Numbered from the stretch's first letter, positions 40,406 through 47,802 are shown. The stretch: 64,000 nt of DNA from a virus (IMGVR_UViG_3300044611_002115:1-64000); one strand, 5' to 3'. The notes: generated from the sequence alone by a model not told the origin. Translations and numbers: made by a program.

Positions 40406-41496
40406 TTGCTATCACTACCGCCGCTACTAAGTCCTATCTCCACGCTTTCCCGCAGTGCATTCGTTCGATTGCTGCCGCTGCTGCGCACCACGAAAAAGCT
40501 CACTTCATTTTTGCCACGGATGACAGCAAGGAAACCAAGGGTGCGGAGGAGATGCTTCGTCAGGAGCTTCCTGCTGGGTGGGAAATCACCACAATCCGAA
40601 TGAAGGGGATGGACGACGACTCGAAGGATTACAAACATAATGCCCAGCTTCGGATAGCTGCCCTTCAAGGAACGGCCTTTCATTGCGCCCGCGCCAAGGT
40701 TAGGGCGGACATGCTGTGGAGCGTGGAGAGTGACAACATTGTTCCGGCCAACGCGCTGCGTGTGCTGGAGTGGACGCTGGGCATGCCGCAGGCGGACGGG
40801 ACGCCCTACTACGACATCGCTGCGGCGACGTATCCCAACGGCCTTTTCCTCGGCGGGTTTGGCACGCCGCAGAACCCCATCGCGGAGGACTTCCTGCCGC
40901 ACGAGCGGGCGCTCCCCGCGAGGCTGCGCCTTTGCTTGGAGGCGTGCCAGCGCAGGCTGGACGCACAGCAGGTCGAGCACAGCGCCAAGCGCCCCGTCCC
41001 TGTTAAGGGCATGGAGCGGGAGGCCAAGCGCCTACACCGCCTCAAGGAGCGCAGCAAGAAGCACAGCCCAGACGGGAACATTTGGCAGGTCACTGCAAAG
41101 CACGGCTGGCGCAGGCGCGGGTGGATGGACTACGCGTATCCGGGCATAGGCGAGGGCAGTGTTGTGCCGTCCGATTGGTGCGGGCTGGGGTGCACGCTAA
41201 TGAGCAAGCGCGCGCTCGCCCTCGCGGACTTCTCCGGCTACGACGGCGGCGGGACGCAAGACCTTTTCCTGTGCTGGCAGCGCTGGCATCCGGCAGGGCT
41301 GCGCCTTGCCTGCGTCCCTCACGTGGCGTGCGATCACGTGAAGCGCGAGAAGCGCAAGGTGAAGGAGAAGGACAAGGACGGGAAGGACGTGGAGGTGGAG
41401 CGGGACGTGGTGACGCACCACCGCGCCTACCACGAGCAAGACCCAGACTACAGGGGCCACCTGCGCGTGCGCTCCCAGCCGTGGGTTCCCGTGTAG
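40402..41496 (+). CDS. Glycosyltransferase-like (GT-A) protein
   Basis: 364 residues from ATG 40402. It starts with a beta strand and SYLHAFPQCIRSI, then FIFATDDSKETKGAEEML. ADMLWSVESDNIVPANAL near 113 is a DxD-like metal site, and GLGCTLMSKRALALADFSGY with GGGTQDLFLCWQRW near 270 is the acceptor part of family 2-type enzymes. It may glycosylate the tail protein encoded next to it. A Lys/Glu-rich insertion near 315-335 is notable. Confidence 0.6.
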   Translation: MIAITTAATKSYLHAFPQCIRSIAAAAAHHEKAHFIFATDDSKETKGAEEMLRQELPAGWEITTIRMKGMDDDSKDYKHNAQLRIAALQGTAFHCARAKVRADMLWSVESDNIVPANALRVLEWTLGMPQADGTPYYDIAAATYPNGLFLGGFGTPQNPIAEDFLPHERALPARLRLCLEACQRRLDAQQVEHSAKRPVPVKGMEREAKRLHRLKERSKKHSPDGNIWQVTAKHGWRRRGWMDYAYPGIGEGSVVPSDWCGLGCTLMSKRALALADFSGYDGGGTQDLFLCWQRWHPAGLRLACVPHVACDHVKREKRKVKEKDKDGKDVEVERDVVTHHRAYHEQDPDYRGHLRVRSQPWVPV

Positions 41497-41563
41497 CACG
41501 AACTCGCGCCCACACACGGGGCGGACTTCCCTGCGCAGCGCTGCACGAAGTTGCACTGCGCGA

Positions 41564-41628
41564 ATGTAGCTGAATGCCGCTGCGTGCATGTAGCCGATTC
41601 CCTGCGTGTGTATGTAGCTGATTTCCGC
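41564..41628 (+). repeat. Three tandem 24-bp repeats
   Basis: ATGTAGCYGA occurs at 41564, 41588 and 41612, spaced exactly 24 bp, with similar fillers (TTCC/ATGCC then GCTGCGTG). The last unit runs into palindrome copy 14. Confidence 0.8.
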
Positions 41629-41641
41629 TGCAACAGTTGCA
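41629..41641. repeat. 13-bp palindrome, copy 14
   Basis: Exact copy with central A, intergenic, 23 bp before the -35 of promoter P5. Confidence 0.9.
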
Positions 41642-41664
41642 GTCGTTCCCGTCAAAATTCAGTG

Positions 41665-41693
41665 TTGACAATGAATCTGCAAAACTGCACAAT
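41665..41693 (+). promoter_or_regulatory. Family-1 promoter P5
   Basis: TTGACA at 41665-41670, a 17-bp spacer with ATGAATCTGCAAAAC, then CACAAT. About 38 bp around it are identical to P7 at 51917, apart from one side of the -10. Confidence 0.8.
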
Positions 41694-41755
41694 CTGCCCC
41701 GCGTCGTGGAAACGCGGCGCAAGAAACAACACAACCAAGGAAGACCAAAAACACC

Positions 41756-43393
41756 ATGAAACAGACATCAGCCCGCGAACGCTTCATCTCAGACTTTGAG
41801 ATTTTGAGCCGCAGCGGAATCGGAGTAATACTGACACGCACGCGGGAGCCGCACAGGGCGGAGGACGCGCTGCGGATGTGGGCATTCGAGCACGACAGAA
41901 AGTTCCGCTCGTGGAACGCAGTGCGGGGGTGGCTCGAAACCGTGCCGGAGAGCACCAAGGGGCAGCGCCCCGTGGCGGACAAGCTCATCGACCCATACAT
42001 TGCGCTCAAGCGCATCAACGACGTGGACGGGGGCGGGACGAACGCGTGGCAGGACACTCTCTGCGCCATGCACTATCCTCATTGGGTGCTTCCCAAAATG
42101 CCCGCCTTCATCCAGTGCGTGAAGGAATACGCGCGGGACTTCACGGAGAGCAAGCAGCGCCTAGTCCTGCTCACGCCGGAAGGCTTCGTGCTTCCCGTGG
42201 AGCTGCAAAACGACATCGCCGTGCTGGACTTCGACCTGCCCTCTCGCGGGGAGCTGCGCGAAATCTACGGCAACGTGCTGGAGAGCGTGCAGGACAGCAA
42301 GGGCGCGCAGAGCGTGCACTACACGGACGCCCAAGTGGATGTCCTGCTGGGGAGCGGGAGCGGCATGACGGAGTTCGAGTTTGAAACTGCGCTGTCCAAG
42401 GCGTTCATCACGCACAAGGCGCTCATGCCTAACGTGCCGCTAGAGAAGGTGAACGAAGTCATGCTGGAAACCAAGACGGACGTGGTGAAGCGGAGCGAAG
42501 TGCTGGAGCTGATGGAGCCTGTCAACATGAAGGACGTGGCGGGGCTGGACTTGGCTAAGGAGTGGATCGGCAAGCGCAAGAAGTGCTTCTCAGACGCCGC
42601 GAAGGACTTTGGCGTGGACGTGCCCAAGGGCATCTGCGCCATTGGGCCTCCGGGCACGGGCAAGACGCTGTTCGCCAAGGCCATTGCCAGCGTGCTGCAA
42701 GTGCCCCTCATCCGCTTCGACGTGGGCAAAGTGTTTGGCGGCATCGTGGGGCAGAGCGAGGAGCGCAGCCGCAGCAGCCTTAAGCAGATTGACGCGATGG
42801 CTCCCTGCGTGGTGCTCATCGACGAAATCGACAAGGCGGGCATTGACCCACGGCAGGGGGGCGGGGACAGCGGCGTGAGCAAGCGCGTCATGGGTGCCAT
42901 CCTCACGCACATGCAGGAGACGAAGGCTCCCGTGTTTTGGGTGCTCACAGCAAACCGCGTGGACGGACTCCCGCCGGAGCTGCTGCGGAAGGGGCGCTTG
43001 GACGAAGTGTTCGCAGTGCTGCCGCCTAACGCCACGGAGCGCCTTGAGGTGGTCAAAATCCACCTGCGCAAGCGCAAGCAAGACCCCGCGAAGATTAAGG
43101 GGCTGGACGCAATCGTTACGCGCAGCGAGGGCTTCGTCAGCGCGGAGCTGGAGGCCGCAGTGAAGGAGGCGGTGGTGGAAGCCTACGACAGCAACAAGCC
43201 CGTCACGGCGGAACTCATCGTGCGCCAACTGGAGGGCATGAAGCCCATCAGCGAGGCGTTCGCGGAGGACTTCACACGGATGCGCGAGTGGGCGGAGAGC
43301 AATGCGCGCATGGCAAGCACGCCGGAGGAACAGCCGGAGCCGGAGCACGCGTTCCGCACCCGCACCCGCCGCCGCGCGCTGGACAACAACTAG
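41756..43393 (+). CDS. AAA+ ATPase, Ycf46-like
   Basis: 545 residues. The N-terminal domain (SRSGIGVILTRTREPHRAED, KQRLVLLTPEGFVLPVELQN) resembles the non-ATPase part of Ycf46 proteins of cyanobacteria and plastids. The AAA+ core follows: Walker A GPPGTGKTLFAKAIA near 298, Walker B CVVLIDEIDKAG near 353, sensor WVLTANRVDGLPPELLRKGR, and a helical lid. It is followed by Ycf35-like and DUF2997-like genes, which accompany Ycf46 in cyanobacteria, supporting this call over FtsH. Its role is unknown. Confidence 0.8.
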   Translation: MKQTSARERFISDFEILSRSGIGVILTRTREPHRAEDALRMWAFEHDRKFRSWNAVRGWLETVPESTKGQRPVADKLIDPYIALKRINDVDGGGTNAWQDTLCAMHYPHWVLPKMPAFIQCVKEYARDFTESKQRLVLLTPEGFVLPVELQNDIAVLDFDLPSRGELREIYGNVLESVQDSKGAQSVHYTDAQVDVLLGSGSGMTEFEFETALSKAFITHKALMPNVPLEKVNEVMLETKTDVVKRSEVLELMEPVNMKDVAGLDLAKEWIGKRKKCFSDAAKDFGVDVPKGICAIGPPGTGKTLFAKAIASVLQVPLIRFDVGKVFGGIVGQSEERSRSSLKQIDAMAPCVVLIDEIDKAGIDPRQGGGDSGVSKRVMGAILTHMQETKAPVFWVLTANRVDGLPPELLRKGRLDEVFAVLPPNATERLEVVKIHLRKRKQDPAKIKGLDAIVTRSEGFVSAELEAAVKEAVVEAYDSNKPVTAELIVRQLEGMKPISEAFAEDFTRMREWAESNARMASTPEEQPEPEHAFRTRTRRRALDNN

Positions 43394-43409
43394 GAGAGGA
43401 GCACACGAC

Positions 43410-44042
43410 ATGAAACAGTCAATCCAAACCATGACAGGGAACGAGACGGTGGCGGATGCGCTCGCTAAAGTGCATCTGTTCCACGTGCAGGAGAAGCGCG
43501 AGGACTTCCTTAGCGCGGCGGCAAAGATGCCCCACGGGCGCGTCCGCTCGCAGGGAAGCCCCGTGTTTGAGAGCGCGGTGGCGGGGGTGCGGCAGGAGAT
43601 AGGCGGGCGCTGGGTGCGTGCCGTCTATGACGTGGAGGAGGGGGAAATCCTCAAGCTCTACGTCAGCCGGAAAGGGGGCTGGGGCGAGCAGATGCGCGCG
43701 TGCGTGCTGTTCCTCCGCGTGCGCCAGCACGCCGCCCTCCGGCGCGTGTCCATCCCGCTGCTCAACGTGCCCAACAAGAGCCGCTTTGAGCGGGCGGACA
43801 TCACGGGGCGCTTCGACGTGCTCACGGCGCGGGAGGTGATGGGGGCGGGCTGCGCGGTGTCGCACAGCAGCGTGATGATGTCGGCACGGAGCGCAGTGGA
43901 CAACACGCTGAGCATCGCGGTGCTGGAGGAGGAAACCACAAGCTCGCCTAAGACCGTCGCTGCAACAGTTGCAGTCGAGGGCGGGGAAAGCAAAGTGATC
44001 CGCGTGCGCCGCCGCGTGCGCCGGATGGAATTCAACAGTTGA
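43410..44042 (+). CDS. Hypothetical protein between Ycf46- and Ycf35-like genes
   Basis: 210 residues from ATG 43410 with GGAGAGGAG upstream. Mixed fold with WVRAVYDVEEGEILKLYVSR and VSIPLLNVPNKSRFERADIT, and a basic C-terminus (VIRVRRRVRRMEF). The stop lies inside promoter P6. Palindrome copy 15 is at 43961. No family recognised; possibly a partner of the ATPase. Confidence 0.6.
   Translation: MKQSIQTMTGNETVADALAKVHLFHVQEKREDFLSAAAKMPHGRVRSQGSPVFESAVAGVRQEIGGRWVRAVYDVEEGEILKLYVSRKGGWGEQMRACVLFLRVRQHAALRRVSIPLLNVPNKSRFERADITGRFDVLTAREVMGAGCAVSHSSVMMSARSAVDNTLSIAVLEEETTSSPKTVAATVAVEGGESKVIRVRRRVRRMEFNS
43961..43973. repeat. 13-bp palindrome, copy 15
   Basis: Exact copy with central A, near the 3' end of the preceding gene. 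Confidence 0.9.
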
Positions 44043-44066
44043 CAACTAATCTGCAACAGCTAACTT
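44039..44066 (+). promoter_or_regulatory. Family-1 promoter P6
   Basis: TTGACA at 44039-44044, a 16-bp spacer with ACTAATCTGCAACAG, then TAACTT at 44061-44066. From CAGTTGAC through the spacer to GCTAA it is identical to P8 at 54311. Confidence 0.8.
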
Positions 44067-44070
44067 AATC

Positions 44071-44090
44071 CCGCCCCGTAACAGGGGCGG
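44071..44090 (+). promoter_or_regulatory. Leader hairpin in the P6 transcript
   Basis: A 7-bp stem CCGCCCC/GGGGCGG with a GTAACA loop begins a few bases after the predicted transcription start. It may stabilise the mRNA 5' end or act as a regulator site. Confidence 0.5.
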
Positions 44091-44124
44091 AAACACAACC
44101 AAAAACCAACAAGGAAAAAACACC

Positions 44125-44577
44125 ATGAGTCATACAACCAAAATCAATCGCGTCCCCATCAAGGACATCGCCGCCCTGCACAGCGCAGTGGCCGAGCTGC
44201 TCGCCAAGGGCGTGCAGTGCACACTCGCGCAGAACGTCGCGCCGCGCATGTTCTACGGCAACCAGCACGGGGTCTGCGACTACGTGCTGCAACTCCCCGC
44301 CAGCCGCTACGACGTGGGGTTCGCCAAGAACGCGGACGGCAGCTACACTCCCGTCTGCGACCTCTGGGGACAGGACATCAGCCGCAACTTGGGCGCACGC
44401 TGCCCGCTGCCCACCAGCACGGAGGGGCGCACGCAGCACGCCATTGGACAGCTTATGCAGGGCTACAGCAAGCACGCCGCCATCAACGCCGCCACCGCAG
44501 CGGGGCACATGGTCGAGTCCTGCACAGTCAACGAGGAGACGGGCGACGTGGAGCTGCTGCTCGCCACCACCTACTAA
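44125..44577 (+). CDS. Ycf35-like (DUF1257) protein
   Basis: 150 residues, starting MSHTTKINRVPIKDIAALHS, the typical DUF1257/Ycf35 start. YDVGFAKNADGSYTPVCDLW near 68 and C-terminal IGQLMQGYSKHAAINAATAA are also characteristic. In cyanobacteria and some plastids Ycf35 is conserved near a DUF2997 gene and the Ycf46 ATPase. All three are present here in order. The molecular role is not known. Confidence 0.78.
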   Translation: MSHTTKINRVPIKDIAALHSAVAELLAKGVQCTLAQNVAPRMFYGNQHGVCDYVLQLPASRYDVGFAKNADGSYTPVCDLWGQDISRNLGARCPLPTSTEGRTQHAIGQLMQGYSKHAAINAATAAGHMVESCTVNEETGDVELLLATTY

Positions 44578-44615
44578 TCCCACACCAACCAACGACACAC
44601 TAGGAGGACACGAAT

Positions 44616-44822
44616 ATGGGAAACAGATACAAAGTCACAATCGACCCGCTGGGCAACCCCAAGGTGGAGGGGCTGAACATGCAGGGGAGCATCTGCACGA
44701 GCGTCACGAAGCCCGTGGAGGATGCGCTGAGCGGGGGCGGGGCAAACTGCACGACGGAGTTCAAGCCGGAATACGCGATGCTGGAAAGCAGCGCGGAGGA
44801 GCAGGAGCAAATCCTCAACTGA
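44616..44822 (+). CDS. DUF2997-like small protein
   Basis: 68 residues from ATG 44616 with AGGAGG 11 bp upstream. KVTIDPLGNPKVEGLNMQG then ICTSVTKPVEDALSG matches the short DUF2997 pattern (ITI.P.G.v.ve..g..G..C...t..le..lG). It is the usual neighbour of Ycf35. Confidence 0.7.
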   Translation: MGNRYKVTIDPLGNPKVEGLNMQGSICTSVTKPVEDALSGGGANCTTEFKPEYAMLESSAEEQEQILN

Positions 44823-44823
44823 C

Positions 44824-45180
44824 ATGGCACAGCTCATCACAATAGCGGCGGACGGGAGCATGACCGCGCTGCAAGTCAAGCGGGGGAAGGGGCTGGACTT
44901 GCGGCAGTTCGGGCACGCGGACATCGTGCGCAGCTCGCTCATCGAGTGGGACGCGGAGGTGCAGGGGTGGAAGGTGCGCTTGCTGCACTGCACAGTCGAC
45001 CACGGGCTGCTCACGCCCGACCTCTGCCACAAGGCGGGAGTGGACGTGCCGGACACTGCGCAGCGCTACGGCGAGGGCGGGGAGTGCGCGCTCTACTTCG
45101 ACGAATACGAGGACGCGGTGACAGCGGAAGTGGACGTGATCCAAGGGCTGCGCCGCATATACGGGAGGGACGCAGCGTGA
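44824..45180 (+). CDS. Hypothetical protein in the Ycf module
   Basis: 118 residues from ATG 44824. VRSSLIEWDAEVQGWKVRLL and an acidic C-terminus (LYFDEYEDAVTAEVDVIQGL). It sits directly behind the DUF2997-like gene and overlaps the next GTG. No family recognised. Confidence 0.55.
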   Translation: MAQLITIAADGSMTALQVKRGKGLDLRQFGHADIVRSSLIEWDAEVQGWKVRLLHCTVDHGLLTPDLCHKAGVDVPDTAQRYGEGGECALYFDEYEDAVTAEVDVIQGLRRIYGRDAA

Positions 45181-45305
45181 AACGCAGTGCAACCAGCCCC
45201 CAAAAAGGCTCAAACTTCGCACAAAAAGGCACCCAGCAGCGCGTTTGGCGCTCTGGGAGGGTAAAGTCAGCGGGCGCAGGGGGAGGGCGCTACAGGGAGC
45301 CATGA
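45177..45305 (+). CDS. Possible small basic protein made from dispersed element R6
   Basis: 42 residues from GTG 45177, overlapping both neighbours by 4 bp. The sequence (KRSATSPQKGSNFAQKGTQQ) is largely the translated repeat R6. It may be a translated spacer rather than a functional protein. Confidence 0.35.
   Translation: MKRSATSPQKGSNFAQKGTQQRVWRSGRVKSAGAGGGRYREP
45197..45241 (+). repeat. Dispersed ~40-bp element, copy R6
   Basis: CCCCCAAAAAGGCTC then TTCGCACAAAAAGGCACCCA and GCAGCGC. The left part matches sequence left of R4. Confidence 0.65.
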
Positions 45306-45553
45306 GCCAGTATCGCTACATCCACAAGGACGGGAGGGCGTGCGAATGGCTCCCCAGCGGGCGGGGCAGCTACCACGCAATCTGCGCAGCGCTGGGAGAC
45401 GTGGAAGCCAACGACCTGCTGGGGCTTGACGCGGAGACGTGCGAGATGAAGTCGGACGGGGGATACAAGTTCGACGCGGAGCACAAGGCGGAGGTGCTGC
45501 TCATGCGCAGCACAAAGGACGGCAGCATACTTGGAAGGGTGCTGCGCAAGTGA
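45302..45553 (+). CDS. Hypothetical small protein
   Basis: 83 residues from ATG 45302, overlapping the previous stop. YRYIHKDGRACEWLPSGRGS and a C-terminal KAEVLLMRSTKDGSILGRVL. No family recognised. Last gene before the RNA locus. Confidence 0.55.
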   Translation: MSQYRYIHKDGRACEWLPSGRGSYHAICAALGDVEANDLLGLDAETCEMKSDGGYKFDAEHKAEVLLMRSTKDGSILGRVLRK

Positions 45554-45568
45554 CCAACAATTTTACGA

Positions 45569-45772
45569 GGGCAGGTAGCTCAATAGGTGTGGGTGAGTCT
45601 GCGCACAGTGGACGCATGGGAGTCGAGCGACGGCTTCTATCTCATGCGCGAGCGGTGCAGGGCAAGTCCCATATCCCGTCGAGGGATAGAGTAGGTGGTG
45701 AGTGCGGAGCCGCTGCGCACGGAAGGCCAAGCGAGCCACTGATGATTGGAGGTTCGACTCCTCCCCTGCCCA
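45569..45772 (+). ncRNA. tRNA-like structured RNA of ~204 nt
   Basis: Both tRNA ends are present. A perfect 7-bp acceptor stem joins GGGCAGG (45569-45575) to CCTGCCC (45765-45771), followed by discriminator A. A canonical T arm GGAGG-TTCGACT-CCTCC lies at 45748-45764, and a D-arm-like TAGCTCAATAGGT with GCTC/GAGT pairing follows the acceptor. Between them are about 150 extra bases with no normal anticodon arm. Internal pairings include CAGTGG (45607) with CCACTG (45736), CGCATG with CATGCG, GCGCGAGCGG with CCGCTGCGC (one bulge), and hairpin TATCCC-GTCGA-GGGATA. It could be an interrupted or decayed tRNA, or a new tRNA-capped RNA. I see no tmRNA-like tag frame. Confidence 0.7.
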
Positions 45773-45784
45773 CAATTTTCAGTT

Positions 45785-45853
45785 CCGTTGATCGTGGTGT
45801 TCAACGGTTGTGGCGGGGAGGGGTGACACGGGTTGCCCCTCCCTTGCCGCCAC
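45785..45853 (+). other. Two strong hairpins downstream of the tRNA-like RNA
   Basis: Hairpin 1 pairs CCGTTGA (45785) with TCAACGG (45801). Hairpin 2 pairs GTGGCGG (45810) with CCGCCAC (45847) and GGAGGGG with CCCCTCC. No T run follows. They may be a transcript end, processing sites, or part of the same RNA. Confidence 0.6.
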
Positions 45854-45860
45854 TACACGC

Positions 45861-45873
45861 TGCAACAGTTGCA
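45861..45873. repeat. 13-bp palindrome, copy 16
   Basis: Exact copy with central A, intergenic, between the hairpins and the initiator-like gene. Confidence 0.9.
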
Positions 45874-45894
45874 GCGCTTATCATTCAACAAAAG

Positions 45895-45924
45895 ACCCCG
45901 CCCAGCATTTCTGCCGAGCGGGGT
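45895..45924 (-). terminator. Hairpin with T run on the minus strand
   Basis: A 7-bp stem ACCCCGC/GCGGGGT. Read on the minus strand it is followed by CTTTTG, so it could stop antisense transcription. On the + strand it lacks a T run. Confidence 0.4.
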
Positions 45925-45994
45925 GACACATTAGGTTCCCAACGAATAGGAGCGGGGATCATCCCCTGTTTCCGCAACACTGTCAACACGCATT

Positions 45995-47218
45995 ATGGCA
46001 TCAGACTCTTTTTCCAACCCCGTGCACTTCCGCGATTGGTTCCGCGTAGTCATGCGAAACTGGGCGCAGCACTTATCCCCAGCGGAGGCCATGCTTGTGC
46101 TGTTCGTGCTGGACAGGACGATGGGGTGGGGGAAGGAGTGGGAAATTGTCACGTGCCAGCAGATGCAGGACGGCATCTACTACCAGCGGGACGACGGAGC
46201 TGTGGTGGAGGTGGCAGGGGGCATCGGGCTAAGCGCGGACAGGGCGCAGCGCTTGCTCACGGGGCTTGTGGAGCGGGGCGTGCTGCGGGCGCGGGGCACA
46301 GCGGGGCGGGCGCGGCAGCTTGCGCTCAACTACGAGTGGACGCCTGACACGGACATGAAAGTATCCCAGCGCCCAAAGCAGTTGCAGCGCGGGCTGAAAG
46401 TGCCCAAATCAACCCCCGTTAATATAACGGCCACCCCCGTTAATATAACGCCACCCCCCCGTTATATTAACGGACTAAGAGTAGCAAAGCAACAGGACGG
46501 AAACAAAAGAGAACGGACTGCCGCGCGAGAGCGCGGCGAGGGGAGGCTGGCGGAGGTAGCGGACACAGCAGCACAGCGCACGCGGGACAAGCACGCAGCC
46601 AAGCTCTCCCGCCTAGCCAATGCGGACACGCTCAGCCTAGCCTCCCTTTCCTCCGTGTGGGGCGCGGCATGCGCAGCAGCGCACAGCGGGGAGTCACTGC
46701 CCGACGTGAGGCAGAAGGACTTCCTCATCCTGCAAGCGTGCATGCGCAGGCACAGCGCAGGCGAGCATTCCGTGCGCTTCGTTCCCCTGCTGCAATGGAG
46801 CGTGGCGCAGTGGCGCAGCATAGTGAGCGCCTACTTCCGCTGGATGCCCGATGCCCCCGTGCTGCCGGAGCCTCGTTTCTTTGTGCGCTTCATAGACAGG
46901 TTCCTCAACGCGCACTCGCGCTTGGAGGAGCTGGAGCGCTTGCAGAACATGACGACGCGGGAGCAAATGGTCTATCACCTCACGGCGCGCAAGGGCATGT
47001 CACAGGAGGCGGCGGAGCGCGAGGTGGACGAGAAGCTGGGGCTGCTAAGGATCAAGCAGGACATAGAAGCGGAGCGGAAAAAACTGCAACAGTTGCAGTC
47101 GAGCAGCGTGGAAGCTGTGGAGTCAAAACAACGCCTTGCCTTAATGCAGCGGGAAGCTAAGCAAGTCGAGGCGCGGGCGGTAACATTAACCAAAGGAACA
47201 TTCGACACATGGGAATAG
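45995..47218 (+). CDS. Replication initiator-like protein with winged-helix N-terminus
   Basis: 407 residues. Residues 8-110 (FRDWFRVVMRNWAQHLSPAE, then ILS-type helices and GLSADRAQRLLTGLVERGVL) form a winged-helix module as in phage replication initiators. A Pro/Thr linker follows, whose DNA holds three AT-rich palindromic iterons. The C-terminal half is helical and ends in a coiled coil. It is followed by a loader-like gene and the DnaB-like helicase, the order of lambda O-P type systems. It may also relate to DnaD primosome proteins. Confidence 0.65.
   Translation: MASDSFSNPVHFRDWFRVVMRNWAQHLSPAEAMLVLFVLDRTMGWGKEWEIVTCQQMQDGIYYQRDDGAVVEVAGGIGLSADRAQRLLTGLVERGVLRARGTAGRARQLALNYEWTPDTDMKVSQRPKQLQRGLKVPKSTPVNITATPVNITPPPRYINGLRVAKQQDGNKRERTAARERGEGRLAEVADTAAQRTRDKHAAKLSRLANADTLSLASLSSVWGAACAAAHSGESLPDVRQKDFLILQACMRRHSAGEHSVRFVPLLQWSVAQWRSIVSAYFRWMPDAPVLPEPRFFVRFIDRFLNAHSRLEELERLQNMTTREQMVYHLTARKGMSQEAAEREVDEKLGLLRIKQDIEAERKKLQQLQSSSVEAVESKQRLALMQREAKQVEARAVTLTKGTFDTWE
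46416..46473. repeat. Candidate replication origin: three AT-rich iterons
   Basis: CCGTTAATATAACGG at 46416-46430 and, with the last base changed, at 46437-46451. The inverted form CCGTTATATTAACGG lies at 46459-46473. The units are palindromic except at the centre, 21-22 bp apart, and lie inside the initiator gene as lambda iterons lie in gene O. Confidence 0.7.
47085..47097. repeat. 13-bp palindrome, copy 17
   Basis: Exact copy with central A, inside the initiator-like gene, encoding Gln-Gln-Leu-Gln. Confidence 0.9.
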
Positions 47219-47802
47219 ATCAACAGCAGGAGAGGGAGCGGGCGGCGGTAGCCAGCTTCCGAGACGCGGGCATTGCCACGCGATATTTGAAAATGGAGGA
47301 GTCCCTCATGCACTACGGCGACGGGGGCATTAAGATTGCGGGGATGCACGCGAGCGGAGCGCTGCGCGAGTCCCTCTACAACGGGAGGGGCTTAGCCATA
47401 GTTGGCGACGGGGACAGGGCGGTGAGCGTGACGCAGCTTGCATGCCGCGCTTCCCTGCTGCTGGGCGTCCCGACGCGCCTCTACACGCTGCCGTGGCTGC
47501 GCCGCGTGCTGTGCGGGCAGGGGAGGGACGGGGACGAGCTGGGAGAGCTGCACAGGGCGCGCGTGGTGGGAGTGCTTGGGTTCTACGACCACAACTTCAA
47601 GCATCCCGTGCCGGAGGAGGATTTGTTTAGCATAGGCTGGTCGCTCAAGGAGCTGCTCATGGACAACAAGGCGTTCATCGTGCACACGACGCAACCGCTG
47701 GAGCAAAGTGCGGCGTGGTGGCATGAGGGGCTTGTGGACATGCTACAGCAGCGCGTTGTTCAAGTGCCTGTGGGCGCTGCAAGCAGGAAGGGGAAACACT
47801 AA
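47209..47802 (+). CDS. Helicase-loader-like protein lacking a Walker A motif
   Basis: 197 residues from ATG 47209, overlapping the initiator by 10 bp. Sequence order RGLAIVGDGDRAVSVTQLAC, then TRLYTLPWLRRVL, then ARVVGVLGFYDHN, and SLKELLMDNKAFIVHTTQPL follows DnaC/IstB-like loaders. However, the expected GxxGxGK(T/S) is GDGDRAV, with no Lys. It sits between initiator and helicase. It may be a nucleotide-independent loader or an inactive relative. The family assignment is by position and pattern only. Confidence 0.5.
   Translation: MGIDQQQERERAAVASFRDAGIATRYLKMEESLMHYGDGGIKIAGMHASGALRESLYNGRGLAIVGDGDRAVSVTQLACRASLLLGVPTRLYTLPWLRRVLCGQGRDGDELGELHRARVVGVLGFYDHNFKHPVPEEDLFSIGWSLKELLMDNKAFIVHTTQPLEQSAAWWHEGLVDMLQQRVVQVPVGAASRKGKH

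Larger units (their letters stand above)
41497..41755. other. 259-bp intergenic region between structural and replication blocks
   Basis: No gene seen. It holds three tandem 24-bp repeats, palindrome copy 14 and promoter P5, and marks the switch from structural to replication genes. Confidence 0.65.

Noticed and set aside
41564-41628. CRISPR array
   Set aside because: The units are direct tandem repeats without unique spacers of regular length, and no cas genes are present. The Cas4-like nuclease is a phage recombination enzyme type.
45569-45772. tmRNA or group I intron tRNA
   Set aside because: No peptide-tag frame or tmRNA 5' signature, and the insert (about 150 bases) is shorter than known group I introns and lacks recognisable core elements. 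Kept as a tRNA-like RNA of unknown class.
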